DNA of 64,000 bases from Branchinecta lynchi (GCA_023053575.1 JAKZAP010000012.1:8680230-8744229); one strand, 5' to 3'; counted from the stretch's first letter, positions 34,723 through 45,023 are shown. A program made the numbers and translations. Notes: generated by a model from the sequence alone, not told the origin.

Positions 34723-34990
34723 TAGCCGTCACTCTGATGATGTGAGGAGACTGGCAAGATTCCTCAGCGTCGCTTTTCAACACCAACAATTATGCTAGAG
34801 TAGGTTACTAATAATAATAATAATAATATAATATAACTGCAGTAAAAAAGGCTTTCGCCTCTGTTAATTTCTCGAGACACTGTGTACACTAAATTCAATT
34901 TCAGCCAGGTGTCGATCCACGTCTGCTTTAAACTGATTGATATTTTCGGCATTTACGACATTTTCGGGGAGATTATTCCAGTATTCCACT
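34644..34990. repeat. 347-bp left flank of gypsy, duplicated copy 1
   Basis: Identical by eye to 45033-45379 (constant offset 10389). It includes the CCHC relic, the (ATT)n tail and the C-terminal end of a minus-strand LINE, and stops where the 5' LTR begins. Confidence 0.9.
34803..34989 (-). pseudogene. LINE C-terminal fragment interrupted by gypsy
   Basis: Minus-strand LINE end (NAENINQFKADVDRHLAEIE) with (ATT)n tail. The 5' LTR begins inside its VEYWNN codons, so this LINE was the insertion target. Confidence 0.85.
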
Positions 34991-36407
34991 GTTACGGTGA
35001 TGCCATCTGCATTCCGTACGTTTTCCTTATGCCGCCGCTAGGCAGCGTTACTCCCTTCCATTGCCTGTGTCTTTTATCTTTTATACCGTCGCGGCCACTC
35101 TTTCGTATTACTTATTAACTCTCTGGCCACGCCGGGTGTGATAGCTTGTTCACACGGGGCTGAAACAGCGGCCGATTCTCGATCAGCGGCTGATTTACGC
35201 GCGTAAATAGCGGTTGAAAAAATTCCAAAAATCAGCTGCTGATTTTCCAAATAGGCGCTTATTTTCGTCGCGGTCACCGATCGGGGTAAACTAAATCCTT
35301 CGGAATGTGACCTTTGATGACTCTAGAGACAGTAAACAGACTGTAATTAGGGGAATTAGTCAAGCTTGGCGAGTTTTAGGTCAATACAGTTCAAATTCTG
35401 TCAAAGCAATGTGAACATAACATAATTTTATATTGAGCATACAAGGATTACTAATTGATTCCGAAAAAAAAAGGTAGAATAATATTCTAATTTCAATAGC
35501 GTATGTTCTGTTTATGTCTGATATTTTTTTCAATGTTTTTCTTAGATAAAACTATAATTTGAATGATTTTCCCATTCTACCTTCACTGAAAAGTGACTGA
35601 ACAACACTAAATGATTGCATTGTATTCTCGTATTATTTGTATCTATTATTAGTTATATTTGATGTTCAGTTTTAAAAACAAAAATATATTCATTAATTTC
35701 ATTTGCTTTTTAGCTTGAAATTTACCGATTCGCCTGAAATCTGTCAATATCCGATTTGTTGCTTTTATCTACTCTAAAGACTACGAATCAACTTCATTTG
35801 ACTTTGACAAACTCACAAGATGTTTGTGTTAATTTTATATATTTTGTTACAAACAAAAATAATATTTGGAATTAGGTTTTTCTTTTTAATTCTCCCGTCA
35901 ACCCCAAACAGTGATCTGTCGTCTGAACAGATCAGCCGCTGTTTACGCGCTTATTTCAGTCCCGTGTGAACAAGCTATGAGTCACCTTCTTCTAGATACT
36001 TCTTTCCCGGTTCCCGGCCGGGTAACAACTCTTTTCACTTAAAGATTGTTCTTTTGTAAGTACATCTATTAATAAAACCTTTTGTTTACTTACGGACCAT
36101 AGGTCACTTCTATGAGTCTTTGTTAAGCTCCTTAGAGTGGGCTGGCCTGTAAGGCCTAGTGTATGATGGGTGGTTGATAACCTGTTTTGTGTTCGGTATG
36201 CAAACCATAGTGTGAATCGACCAGGGGAATCCATAATGAACCCGTGAAGTTCTGCACGTGTAGTAGGCCACCAACGCCCTAGGCCATCCTGACTCCGATG
36301 ATTGTTTACCTGGACATTTACCATCTTATGTCCGGCTTACTACACCCCTCGCCATAACATCAGGTTTGAGAGTGCAAACTCCATATACAAATACAGTCAT
36401 CGTAACA
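34990..36407 (+). repeat. Gypsy 5' LTR carrying an 836-bp insertion
   Basis: Begins TGTTACGGTGATGCC and ends CATCGTAACA, imperfect inverted termini typical of TG...CA LTRs. Split at 35142-35977 by a Harbinger-like element. AATAAA at 36071 is a candidate polyadenylation signal, also present in the 3' LTR. Confidence 0.95.
35142..35977. mobile_element. Harbinger-like MITE in the 5' LTR (TGA TSD)
   Basis: Terminal inverted repeats TAGCTTGTTCACACGGG and CCCGTGTGAACAAGCTA, extending with one mismatch to about 24 bp, are flanked by TGA on both sides (35139-35141, 35978-35980). The 3' LTR shows the uninterrupted GGGTGTGAGTCACC. Subterminal GATCAGCSGCTG words are mirrored. No coding. The 3-bp duplication fits PIF/Harbinger or a relative. 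Confidence 0.85.
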
Positions 36408-36556
36408 ATGGTTTCAGAAGTGGGATTTGGATTTTTTCCCCGCACCATTGTCGTATCAATGATATAAGAAGTGGATTTTGGATTTTTTTTTTTCCCCACA
36501 CCATTGTCGTAACTATGGTACATGAAGTGGGTTTTTGGATTTTTTTCCCCATTGCT
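36408..36556 (+). repeat. Tandem repeat of the PBS region
   Basis: Three units of about 50 bp each begin ATGGTTTCAGAAGTGGG, ATGATATAAGAAGTGG or ATGGTACATGAAGTGGG and continue TTTGGATTTTTTCCCC...CACCATTGTCGTA. Only the first keeps a good tRNA match. Confidence 0.8.
36409..36426 (+). promoter_or_regulatory. Primer-binding site, tRNA-Leu type
   Basis: TGGTTTCAGAAGTGGGAT, one base after the LTR, matches 17 of 18 bases of the complement of animal tRNA-Leu 3' ends (TGGTGTCAGAAGTGGGAT). Confidence 0.75.
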
Positions 36557-37329
36557 TTATTATAATAATAGGTTAAAAGTAAATTTGCAATTTTTTTTGT
36601 CGAAGAATGTAAAGTAAAATTTTCTGATTTTTTTTTTTTCTTCGAAGAACGTAAAGTAAAAACTTTGGATTTTTTTTTTCGAAGAACGTAAACTAAAATT
36701 TTTGGGAATTTGTTTATTGTTTGGAATAAATTATAGGTTTAATAGCAAGAATGGGGAATTATTATAAGATTTAAGGGGGAAAATAACTTAAAAATTAAAT
36801 TTTGGTCGATTTACGCTTTGGTTTGTAGTACTGGACTTTTTGTCGTTTAGTTTAAAGTAAGCGTTACCTTATGACAACTTAGGCCTAATATCCCCATTTT
36901 TCTTGAGGTATGCCCCAGATAAGAGAGGCTAGTCCTCTATTTATAAGTACAAATATGGGTATAATATTTTTATTTTGGGTATTTAAGGATATTTATTAGG
37001 TGAGGTTCCACTAATAGCATGATTGATGGGTGCATTAAGAATGAATTTGCCAGAAGTTTTGTAACTATTTGGGCTGGTTAATAGTTAGTATGACTGTTGC
37101 ATATCATTTTTTTTTTTTTTGTCCAATATTTATGATACATTATTCCCTGATCAGGAATTTTTCTTTCATGAATTATGTGGAGCATTTTCACTGATATTTT
37201 TCACCAGTGGTATTGTTGTTTATGTTAGTCAGGAATCGCGACCTGAGCTAACAAATAGCCTCACAGATTAGAATTTTGTATGGAAATGGATGTTACGTCC
37301 ATATTTTCCTGTTATGACAGGAATTATGA
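36557..37329 (+). other. Gypsy leader; gag missing
   Basis: AT-rich sequence with a second tandem repeat (CGAAGAACGTAAAGTAAAA, three units at 36600-36700). There is no open frame for a capsid, so most of gag is deleted or decayed. Confidence 0.7.
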
Positions 37330-37566
37330 CCTGTTGGGCACAATAACTATCGCTCGACTCCCGCACCCATTCGCCAAGAATTGATGATGAATGGTGAACC
37401 AGTTTGCACCTTTTGTCTAAGGGTTGGTCACAGGGTTCAGTGGTGCCCTGACAAGAGTATGGGTCGAAGTCAGGCTCCTTTAAATGTGAACGGGCGCAAC
37501 CCAAGTGGGGTGGAGAATGTGCCCCAGATACCGATCACCAGCCAACCTCACCAATCCCAGAACTAA
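37330..37566 (+). pseudogene. gag: gag C-terminal remnant with zinc knuckle
   Basis: The open frame begins after a stop at 37327-37329 and has no N-terminal part. It contains CTFCLRVGHRVQWC, a CX2CX4HX4C retroviral-type zinc knuckle that binds RNA in nucleocapsid. The tail is Pro/Gln/Asn-rich and stops at 37566. Its frame overlaps the pol frame by 115 nt in the -1 direction. The capsid and matrix portions are absent. Confidence 0.85.
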
Positions 37567-40500
37567 TTCCCGGTTTACCGTCCCCCTCGTTGTCGTCCCT
37601 CCCTGCCTTAACCCCTTGTCTTGTATGTAGCCTTCGTCATACTTCCTGCCTCTCGTTCGTAGATTTGCATTTAGGTTCCCAGGTTGTCTCAACACTCTAT
37701 GACACTGGAGCCGAATGCAACCTTATCAGTGAGAGCACAATGGAGGAGCTACCTCCAAGCTCAGTAGTCACGCGACGGCCTGTATCTTCAGCTGGAGCTA
37801 CAACCCTTGCTGGACCACTACACATACTGGGTGAAGTACTGCTAACCTTTTCAATCCTTGGTAGAAACTGTTCTGATTGGTTCTTGATTGTCCCCAAGTT
37901 ATGTTACCCTGCTTTGATTGGTCGCCCGTTTATCAGGTCGGTCGGTCTCATGTTTGACCCCGTCACAGATGACTTATGGTTTCGTGATACTACGGTTTTG
38001 GTTTCTGCACTGTCAGTGACTCCCTCGACTGCAACTGACTTGCTACTAACCCCCGGACTTGACAAGACTATACTGACAGAGGGATGCCCGCTCTCCTTTG
38101 CCAGCCCTGACATTTCTGGTCCTCCTGTCGAGGAACCAGAACCTGAAGCGCCTCCTCGCATAATGATCAATCCGGTTTTCAGAACCCGGGTGAACCCCAA
38201 ATCCTTTCGGCTAATTTCATGTCTTGTTAAAAATTTACCAGAAGGCCAGGAAACGTTTATTGTAGAATCTGGAACCCAAGGGTCTAAACTTTTTGTTCCA
38301 CCCCAGACAGTCCAGGTCTCAAATAATTCCGCAAAGGTCTGGGTTATGAATGGTACTGATGTCGCGATACGTGTCACCAAAAATAGGTTGGCACCGTGCT
38401 TGTGCGAAGTGGTTGAGCCTGACGCTCAAGTTGACGAATTTTTAGACAGCTTAGTTGATTTTAGCGAGGTCCGAGTGAATTCTGTACAGTATGGTTGGGA
38501 TGATCTGACAAAGCCCGAGTTTTTGACAAGATTTAAACTAAATCATTTAGACCCTGAGTCCCGCATTCAGTTAGAGGAGCTCCTTTGTGAATTCAAAAAT
38601 ATTTTTGCCAGAAGTGACGATGATTTAGGTACATGTGAGTTAGTTAGCCACCGCATAGACACTGGTCTTAGCCCACCAGTCCGACAACGCCCTTACCGTG
38701 TTCCTCCCCATTTACGTGATGAGCTTAAGAGTAGAATTGATGCTATGCTTAGGCAAGGAGTATTGGTTCCCAGCTCTAGCCCCTGGGCTTCCCCAGCGAG
38801 CCTCGTCAAAAAGAAAGACGGCAGTTACCGTTTAGTCAACGATTACCGCAAACTGAATGCCCTTACCAAATTTGACAGTTATTCGTTACCTAGGATAGAC
38901 GACATCTTAGACAGAATGTCGGGTTTTAAGGTCTTCTCAAAAATGGATTTTCTCCAAGGGTTCCTCCAGGCGTCAGTTTTCCCTGACCATCGTGAGAAAA
39001 CGGCCATCACGACACCCTTTGGTCTGTTCGAATATGTGCGTATGGGCTTTGGTTTGTGCAACGCACCTGCCACGTGTGAGCGTATGATTGAGCTTGCATT
39101 GAGAGACCTTCTTGATGGGAAAAACGTTTTTGCTCTTCTTGATGACACAGGTGTTGGAACTAAAGATTTCTCCTCCCACCTTCCTGTCCTTCGTCAAGTT
39201 TTTCAACGTTTTTCACATCATGATTTGAAGTTGAAACCTTCTAAGTGTGAATTTTGCCACGAATCTTTAACCTTCCTAGGACATGTCATTTCTGCCAATG
39301 GTGTCGAGCCCGACCCCAATAAGTTGTCCGCTGTACGACAGCTTAGATACCCCTCTAACCTCCATGAGCTCCGGTCGTGTCTGTCACTGATGAGCTATTT
39401 CAGAAAGTTTGTCACAGATTACGCAAAGATCGCAAAGCCATTGACAGACCTCACCAGAAAAGGATCCTTGTTTGTATTTGGAGAACTTCAAGTGGAAGCC
39501 TTTGAGAAGCTTCGCGAAAGTCTAATGTCTAAACCAATTTTGGCCTTCCCAGATTTTTCAGGTACAGCTAACGAATTCATTCTCTCCACAGACGCATCCA
39601 GCTTCGCGATAGGTGGTTGCTTATCCCAGGTGCAGGACAGTAAAGAGCGTGTGATAGCTTACGCCAGTCGCGTGTTATCCCCAGTTGAACAAAGGTATTC
39701 AACCACCCGGCGTGAGGCATTCGCCTTGTGGGAATTTTGCAAAAAGTTTCGGCATTATTTGCAATCGAAACCATTTACCGTCAGGACTGATCATAAGTCC
39801 TTGCAGTCTCTCCCTTTTATGGATTCGCCAAATGGTCAGCTTGGTCGGATGTGTTTGGATTTACAAGAGTTCAAATTTAAGGTTGAATATAAGCCGGGGA
39901 AGGAGCTGTTCGTGGACGCACTTTCGCGGTTGGTTGATGGCGCCCAACCAGCTGTGAATGTCGTCCAAGTTTCCAATTTTTCATCCATACTCAGTACGGT
40001 TGAACTGTTGGAAGCGCAAAAAGCAGACTCTTTCTGCCGGTCGATTTTCAGTCATTTGCAAGGTTTTACCCCTTTGCCTGCCAGTCTATCCCAGTACCTT
40101 CGGGAAATAGACCAATTTTGCATCCACGATGGCCTGCTTTGCCATCTCCACACCCCGACGGTGTCATACCGATCACAGGTCTACATTACCCCTGTGATCC
40201 CAGAAATCTTGGTCCCCAAAGTTTTGGACTGGTTTCATGCTTCGAAATTTAGCGGTCATTTTGCATTGACAAAAATGCTCCATAAAATGAAACCGCTCGT
40301 CTACTTTCCAGAGATGTATTCCCGAGTTAAGCGTCACTCTGATTCGTGCCTAAAGTGCCTAATGAGAAAGTCTCCCAATAACACATCTATTGCTCCCCTA
40401 GGTTATACTCCCACAGCTAACGGACCGATGGACTTACTGTCTATCGACATTCTTGGCCCGTTGCCAAGGTCCATCAACGGTAATAGCGTTGTCTTGACCG

Positions 40501-42791
40501 CGTGTTGTCACTTCACGAAGTACCTGTTTCTGATCCCATTACCTGATCAGAAAGCAGATACTATCGCTCGCGCATTGATGGAAAGAATATTTTTGGTTGT
40601 TGGGATCCCCAACAGGGTTTTGACAGATAACGGAAGCAACTTCACATCTAAGTTGTTGAGTGAGATTCATGAGTTGTTAGGAGTCCAACATCTGACCACA
40701 ACTCCCTACCATCCCCAATGTAACGCACAAATTGAACGCATGCATCGCACGGTTTCAGATATTTTGAGCCAGTATGTTGCTCCTGGACGAGATGATTGGG
40801 ACAGTCACCTCCCATTCGTCCAGCACTGCATTAATACTGCTCTTAACGAGTCCACACAGGAAACCCCATTCTATGCAATGTTTTTGCGAGACCCTGTCAT
40901 GCCGGTTACCGATATGGTCGCTAACCGTACTTATTACGATACGATGGAGAATTTCAAGTCTGAAATTTTGGTCAGAATGCGCACTGCCCACACGGCCATA
41001 TCTGAGAAGATATCTTTGTCCAAGGACAAACAGAAGGCCTATTACGATTCCAGGTTTTCAGGAAAATTTGCAGGGTTCCAGCTTGGTGACATTGTTTTCT
41101 TGCGTACGCCACCCCCACCTGGCCTGGGAGCAAAATTGGCAAATAACAAGTTCGACGGCCCCTTCCGAATAGTCAAGATTCTTAACGACGGGCTCGACTA
41201 CGAGATCCAAAAGGCAGGATCGAAGGTCCAGGTAGTACACCACAACCGACTGTTTCCCAGCCACCTGAAGTCGCCCTGGATCGTTGAACCGGTAACTGAC
41301 GGATCAACACAGAGCGACATCCCTGTCACAGCACCTTCGCCGGAAACTAATTTGGTAACCCAACGGCCATGGTATGTTCCCTCACCTTCCTCCGGCACTC
41401 TGCCAACTAACTTGTCTTGCAGCGGTTATACGATCCCTGAGGCCAGGTTGCCAGACCCATGGCCTCAACTTCGACGATCACAGCGATTAGCCTCGCAGGG
41501 TCTCGGGTTCGCGATACCTAGAACCTCAACCATACCCTGCTCTGCAGACGGCAGTTCTCTTTTGGACTCGGGAAATGGGTGTTTTGCGCCTGCTCTTCAA
41601 CCGCTTTCGAACCAGCCGCCCTTAGTCGATGTTGGAGACTTTTACCAGACGCCTGTGTTACGGCCTCACTCTTCGAATCAACTATCTCGTCACGTGCGTT
41701 TTGAAGATGAAATACCAGTCCTCCCTGCGCCCGTATTGACCCCGGTTTTGACTGGTTATTTTCCGGCCTCTAGCAACACCACCGTAGATTCTTCAACCGG
41801 CCCACCCGAGACTCTGCAAGCAGCATCCTATATCCACGCCCCGAGACGAGTTTCTCCTCCGTTGGTACGCGTATCTCCACCGCCCCCCCAAATTCCCTCC
41901 TCGCGATCTGACTCACCACCTTCTAGGCCGCATGTGCCCAATGACCCGCCGGCAGCTGAACTACGACTGTCTAATGATGGCGTCACGCCAGATAGTAGAA
42001 ACGTTTTAGGGGGTGAAGCCCCAGACTCGTTCATTTTACAGGTGAGCCCATCTAACGGCTCCTGCGAACTGGTGTTCTCGCCTATTCTCGGCTCTACTCG
42101 AGGATCCATGGACAGTAGCCACAGCCGGCCATCATCTTTTTCGAGGTTAAATTCAGACCTAGATGCGCACTCTGCACATTCTATTGGGCCTAGTGATAAT
42201 GATTCAGACAGTCCTGTAACTAACTCTCGTAGAATCTCAACCCCAAATACACAGTACAGGACTCCATTTCGACCAAATGACCCTACTCCGAATACCCCGG
42301 TTATCACAGCCAGCCGTTTTCGAGGCGCTCTTCGCTTAGAAGGGAACGATAGCCGTCTTTTCTACCAATTGGCATTTGATTCAGATTCAGGAGATAGTAT
42401 TCAGTCAAATCAATCATCCCAGGCTTTAGCCCAGCCTTTAACTTCAACAACTTCTAATAATTCGGAATCTAACCTTAATGAATCCCCAATAAATCCGCCG
42501 GCTGCTTCTGTCCAACGCGACGAGTTCGAGCCGACGCCTACTTCGTCTTGGTATGGGACTCCCTTACCGTCCCCGACGCTGCACGACCGACCCATCTTCA
42601 TCCCTTCCCCATCCCCCCCTGAAGTCTTCAACGCTCCAGTCCTGCCTATCCCGACTACGGCAGCGTCTTTCGTCGACCCACCAACTTCTCCCATTCCGTC
42701 GACCTCCACCCAGCCCATTCCGGAGCTGCGACGTTCGGTCAGGCACCGCAACCCACCTGAGCGGTATGCCTCTCACGACCACAGACATTAG
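37452..42791 (+). CDS. pol: Gypsy Pol polyprotein (PR-RT-RH-IN)
   Basis: One unbroken frame; residue numbers here count from 37590, the first usable near-start codon (TTG), although the frame is open from 37452 and is probably reached by frameshift. Aspartic protease DTGAECNLIS at about 38-47. RT from about 370 with the catalytic box LLDD (DD at 518-519) in place of the usual Y/F-x-DD. RNase H STDASSFAIGG with Asp 668. Integrase with an HHCC zinc region from His 883 and DDE residues at 953, 1013 and 1049, an exact D35E spacing. GPF module at about 1190. About 500 further residues rich in Pro, Ser and Thr end in RRSVRHRNPPERY. No frameshifts or stops, so potentially functional. Confidence 0.95.
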   Translation, partial: QEYGSKSGSFKCERAQPKWGGECAPDTDHQPTSPIPELIPGLPSPSLSSLPALTPCLVCSLRHTSCLSFVDLHLGSQVVSTLYDTGAECNLISESTMEELPPSSVVTRRPVSSAGATTLAGPLHILGEVLLTFSILGRNCSDWFLIVPKLCYPALIGRPFIRSVGLMFDPVTDDLWFRDTTVLVSALSVTPSTATDLLLTPGLDKTILTEGCPLSFASPDISGPPVEEPEPEAPPRIMINPVFRTRVNPKSFRLISCLVKNLPEGQETFIVESGTQGSKLFVPPQTVQVSNNSAKVWVMNGTDVAIRVTKNRLAPCLCEVVEPDAQVDEFLDSLVDFSEVRVNSVQYGWDDLTKPEFLTRFKLNHLDPESRIQLEELLCEFKNIFARSDDDLGTCELVSHRIDTGLSPPVRQRPYRVPPHLRDELKSRIDAMLRQGVLVPSSSPWASPASLVKKKDGSYRLVNDYRKLNALTKFDSYSLPRIDDILDRMSGFKVFSKMDFLQGFLQASVFPDHREKTAITTPFGLFEYVRMGFGLCNAPATCERMIELALRDLLDGKNVFALLDDTGVGTKDFSSHLPVLRQVFQRFSHHDLKLKPSKCEFCHESLTFLGHVISANGVEPDPNKLSAVRQLRYPSNLHELRSCLSLMSYFRKFVTDYAKIAKPLTDLTRKGSLFVFGELQVEAFEKLRESLMSKPILAFPDFSGTANEFILSTDASSFAIGGCLSQVQDSKERVIAYASRVLSPVEQRYSTTRREAFALWEFCKKFRHYLQSKPFTVRTDHKSLQSLPFMDSPNGQLGRMCLDLQEFKFKVEYKPGKELFVDALSRLVDGAQPAVNVVQVSNFSSILSTVELLEAQKADSFCRSIFSHLQGFTPLPASLSQYLREIDQFCIHDGLLCHLHTPTVSYRSQVYITPVIPEILVPKVLDWFHASKFSGHFALTKMLHKMKPLVYFPEMYSRVKRHSDSCLKCLMRKSPNNTSIAPLGYTPTANGPMDLLSIDILGPLPRSINGNSVVLTACCHFTKYLFLIPLPDQKADTIARALMERIFLVVGIPNRVLTDNGSNFTSKLLSEIHELLGVQHLTTTPYHPQCNAQIERMHRTVSDILSQYVAPGRDDWDSHLPFVQHCINTALNESTQETPFYAMFLRDPVMPVTDMVANRTYYDTMENFKSEILVRMRTAHTAISEKISLSKDKQKAYYDSRFSGKFAGFQLGDIVFLRTPPPPGLGAKLANNKFDGPFRIVKILNDGLDYEIQKAGSKVQVVHHNRLFPSHLKSPWIVEPVTDGSTQSDIPVTAPSPETNLVTQRPWYVPSPSSGTLPTNLSCSGYTIPEARLPDPWPQLRRSQRLASQGLGFAIPRTSTIPCSADGSSLLDSGNGCFAPALQPLSNQPPLVDVGDFYQTPVLRPHSSNQLSRHVRFEDEIPVLPAPVLTPVLTGYFPASSNTTVDSSTGPPETLQAASYIHAPRRVSPPLVRVSPPPPQIPSSRSDSPPSRPHVPNDPPAAELRLSNDGVTPDSRNVLGGEAPDSFILQVSPSNGSCELVFSPILGSTRGSMDSSHSRPSSFSRLNSDLDAHSAHSIGPSDNDSDSPVTNSRRISTPNTQYRTPFRPNDPTPNTPVITASRFRGALRLEGNDSRLFYQLAFDSDSGDSIQSNQSSQALAQPLTSTTSNNSESNLNESPINPPAASVQRDEFEPTPTSSWYGTPLPSPTLHDRPIFIPSPSPPEVFNAPVLPIPTTAASFVDPPTSPIPSTSTQPIPELRRSVRHRNPPERYASHDHRH
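37479..37485 (+). promoter_or_regulatory. Candidate -1 frameshift site T TTA AAT
   Basis: In the gag frame the heptamer reads T TTA AAT, the X XXY YYZ form, inside the 37452-37566 gag/pol overlap. Slipping back one base enters the pol frame. A short stem TGGGG/CCCCA begins 20 nt downstream, farther than usual. Confidence 0.6.
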
Positions 42792-44436
42792 ACCTGTCCC
42801 CCAGACACGGCGACATCTCCAACCCTGACGTGACATTTATACATTTCTGCGCCAATGCGCCATTTACTCCGCCAGCGGCATATATGCCTTTGCAGCCTGG
42901 CCGTTTTCAAACCCTCTACCCTGATGTGACACTGACATCTGATGTAAATAGTTTACCGTAATAGTTTCGCGTACCTGCGGCCACAATTCATAAGGCCCAT
43001 CATGGCAGATTGCCTACTATTTTGTGTGTTTAGCATATTCGGCCAAGTTCGGCTCGGCCCTGTCCATACTCGCTTGTGTGCTTGACAAGCCGCCATTAGT
43101 GTTCCCTCTTTATACCACTTTAATGTTTGTACTGCCTGTGTGGCCGATTCTGTTCGGCTCAGTTCTATTCGCCTGTGTGGCCGATAAGCCACGAACATCG
43201 TTTCTTTTGTGTTACGTTATGTACTGCCTGTGTGGCCTAGTTCGGTTCTCTTGTGATATTTGCCTGTGTGGTCGACTAGCCGTCGCTAGTGTTCCCTCCT
43301 TTTTATTATTTAATGTTTATGTACTGCCTGTGTGGCCGAGGCCGGTTTCGCCTAAATGTACAGTCCTTTGTTTTTCTGACAAGCTCAAGTTCAAGTTCCT
43401 TCTTTGTTGTTGCCTTTGTGGCTTATTTTTTGCAAATTATGCCCTTCTCGCCAAGTATTTGCAGAGATTCATGATCTCATGATGGATTTTGTGGCATTTT
43501 GTCACTGTTATATATATTATGTTTGTTATGTTGGCCTTCTGCCTCTATATCAATTTAACTTTGGCATTTTGCCGTTATATTAAATTAAGCCTTCTGCCAT
43601 TATCCACTTTGGTCAATATTGTTTATTATTTATTTATATGAAGTTTTGTTGGACTTAGGAGTTTAGCACCTGTTAACCCCAAACTGGCATCGGGTGGTAT
43701 AATTATTTTCGTATCTTTTATATACGAAGAATCTGACCAATTCTTTCTTTTTTTTCACTTTTATAGAATTCACTTAACATTACATAAAATTAATTAAACT
43801 TTAAAAACAATCCCCTGTTCCTTTCTTTTTATTGTCCCCTGAGGGTGGATCAGTACGCGGTACATCAGCAGCCCAGCGCAACTTCGGCCATTTCCAGCAG
43901 CCCAGCGCAAATCCAGCATAAGCAGCACCATTTCCATCACCTCCAGCCTTAGACAATATCAGCTCCAGCCTAAACCAACATCATCATATCCAGCGCCTGA
44001 ATCAACATCGTCCTATCCAGCGCCCGTACCAGCTCTGCGACGCACATCTCGCCAGAGTACGCTCCACCTGCCCAGCCAACTCGCAGTTTTCGGCCACCTA
44101 ATTAACCAGCTCCAGCTTTAACCACCATCTTTCCCGCTTGCTTATGCAACATCACCATCCACCATCTACACCGTTCCAGCGCAACACCAACACCATCCGC
44201 TTTTGCTATGCCCGTACCAGCTGACCCCTCAAACCACAAAGCTGACGAACCACCATGCCGACTCTACATCGCCACTCCACCCTCTTGTATTTCTCTAAAC
44301 TTTAAAAATAATATATTTTAATTTGGGTCTAAGGTCAGATTTATGTAACATTTATGGTTAACTTTTAGCAGATGGATGCCAAAAGTTTGTTAATCTGGTG
44401 CTTAACTTTTAAGTCCGTGGGTCACGGACTCAATAT
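42792..44436 (+). other. Gypsy 3' untranslated region with internal repeats
   Basis: 43020-43440 has four to five copies of a segment with TGCCTGTGTGGCCGA, giving a 152-codon hydrophobic open frame by repetition. 43860-44280 is rich in CCAGCGC and ACCATC words. No env-like signal peptide, cleavage site or conserved domain was seen. Confidence 0.6.
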
Positions 44437-44446
44437 GGAGGGGAGG
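44437..44446 (+). promoter_or_regulatory. Polypurine tract
   Basis: GGAGGGGAGG two bases before the 3' LTR, the plus-strand primer site of LTR elements. Confidence 0.85.
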
Positions 44447-44448
44447 TA

Positions 44449-45023
44449 TGTTACGGTGATGCCATCTGCATTCCGTACGTTTTCCTTATGCCGCCGCTAG
44501 GCAGCGTTACTCCCTTCCATTGCCTGTGTCTTTTATCTTTTATACCGTCGCGGCCACTCTTTCGTATTACTTATTAACTCTCTGGCCACGCCGGGTGTGA
44601 GTCACCTTCTTCTAGATACTTCTTTCCCGGTTCCCGGCCGGGTAACAACTCTTTTCACTTAAAGATTGTTCTTTTGTAAGTACATCTATTAATAAAACCT
44701 TTTGTTTACTTACGGACCATAGGTCACTTCTATGAGTCTTTGTTAAGCTCCTTAGAGTGGGCTGGCCTGTAAGGCCTAGTGTATGATGGGTGGTTGATAA
44801 CCTGTTTTGTGTTCGGTATGCAAACCATAGTGTGAATCGACCAGGGGAATCCATAATGAACCCGTGAAGTTCTGCACGTGTAGTAGGCCACCAACGCCCT
44901 AGGCCATCCTGACTCCGATGATTGTTTACCTGGACATTTACCATCTTATGTCCGGCTTACTACACCCCTCGCCATAACATCAGGTTTGAGAGTGCAAACT
45001 CCATATACAAATACAGTCATCGT
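44449..45023 (+). repeat. Gypsy 3' LTR, last four bases missing
   Basis: Same as the 5' LTR without its insertion, but stops at CAGTCATCGT, lacking AACA. It is followed by nine bases of unmatched sequence, then the duplicated flank. Confidence 0.95.

Larger units (their letters stand above)
34990..45023 (+). mobile_element. Ty3/gypsy LTR retrotransposon
   Basis: LTRs of 579 bp (without the insertion) start TGTTACGG and the left one ends CATCGTAACA. Order: 5' LTR, PBS, leader, gag remnant, pol (protease, RT, RNase H, integrase), long 3' region, PPT, 3' LTR. Integrase after RNase H is the Ty3/gypsy order. LTRs look identical by eye, so insertion is recent. It sits antisense in the large VPS8 intron between exons b and c. 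Without gag it could move only with help. Confidence 0.95.

Noticed and set aside
35992..36324. 110-codon antisense frame in each LTR
   Set aside because: Identical in both LTRs only because the LTRs are identical. It lies antisense to the element and has no recognised domain.
37506..37526. Stem TGGGG/CCCCA as frameshift stimulator
   Set aside because: Only five pairs and 20 nt from the slippery site; usual stimulators start 5-9 nt away. Left as a side note.
43024..43482. 152-codon hydrophobic frame between pol and the 3' LTR, possible env
   Set aside because: It is produced by four to five tandem copies of a TGCCTGTGTGGCCGA segment. No signal peptide, furin-type site or paired cysteines in an envelope pattern could be seen.
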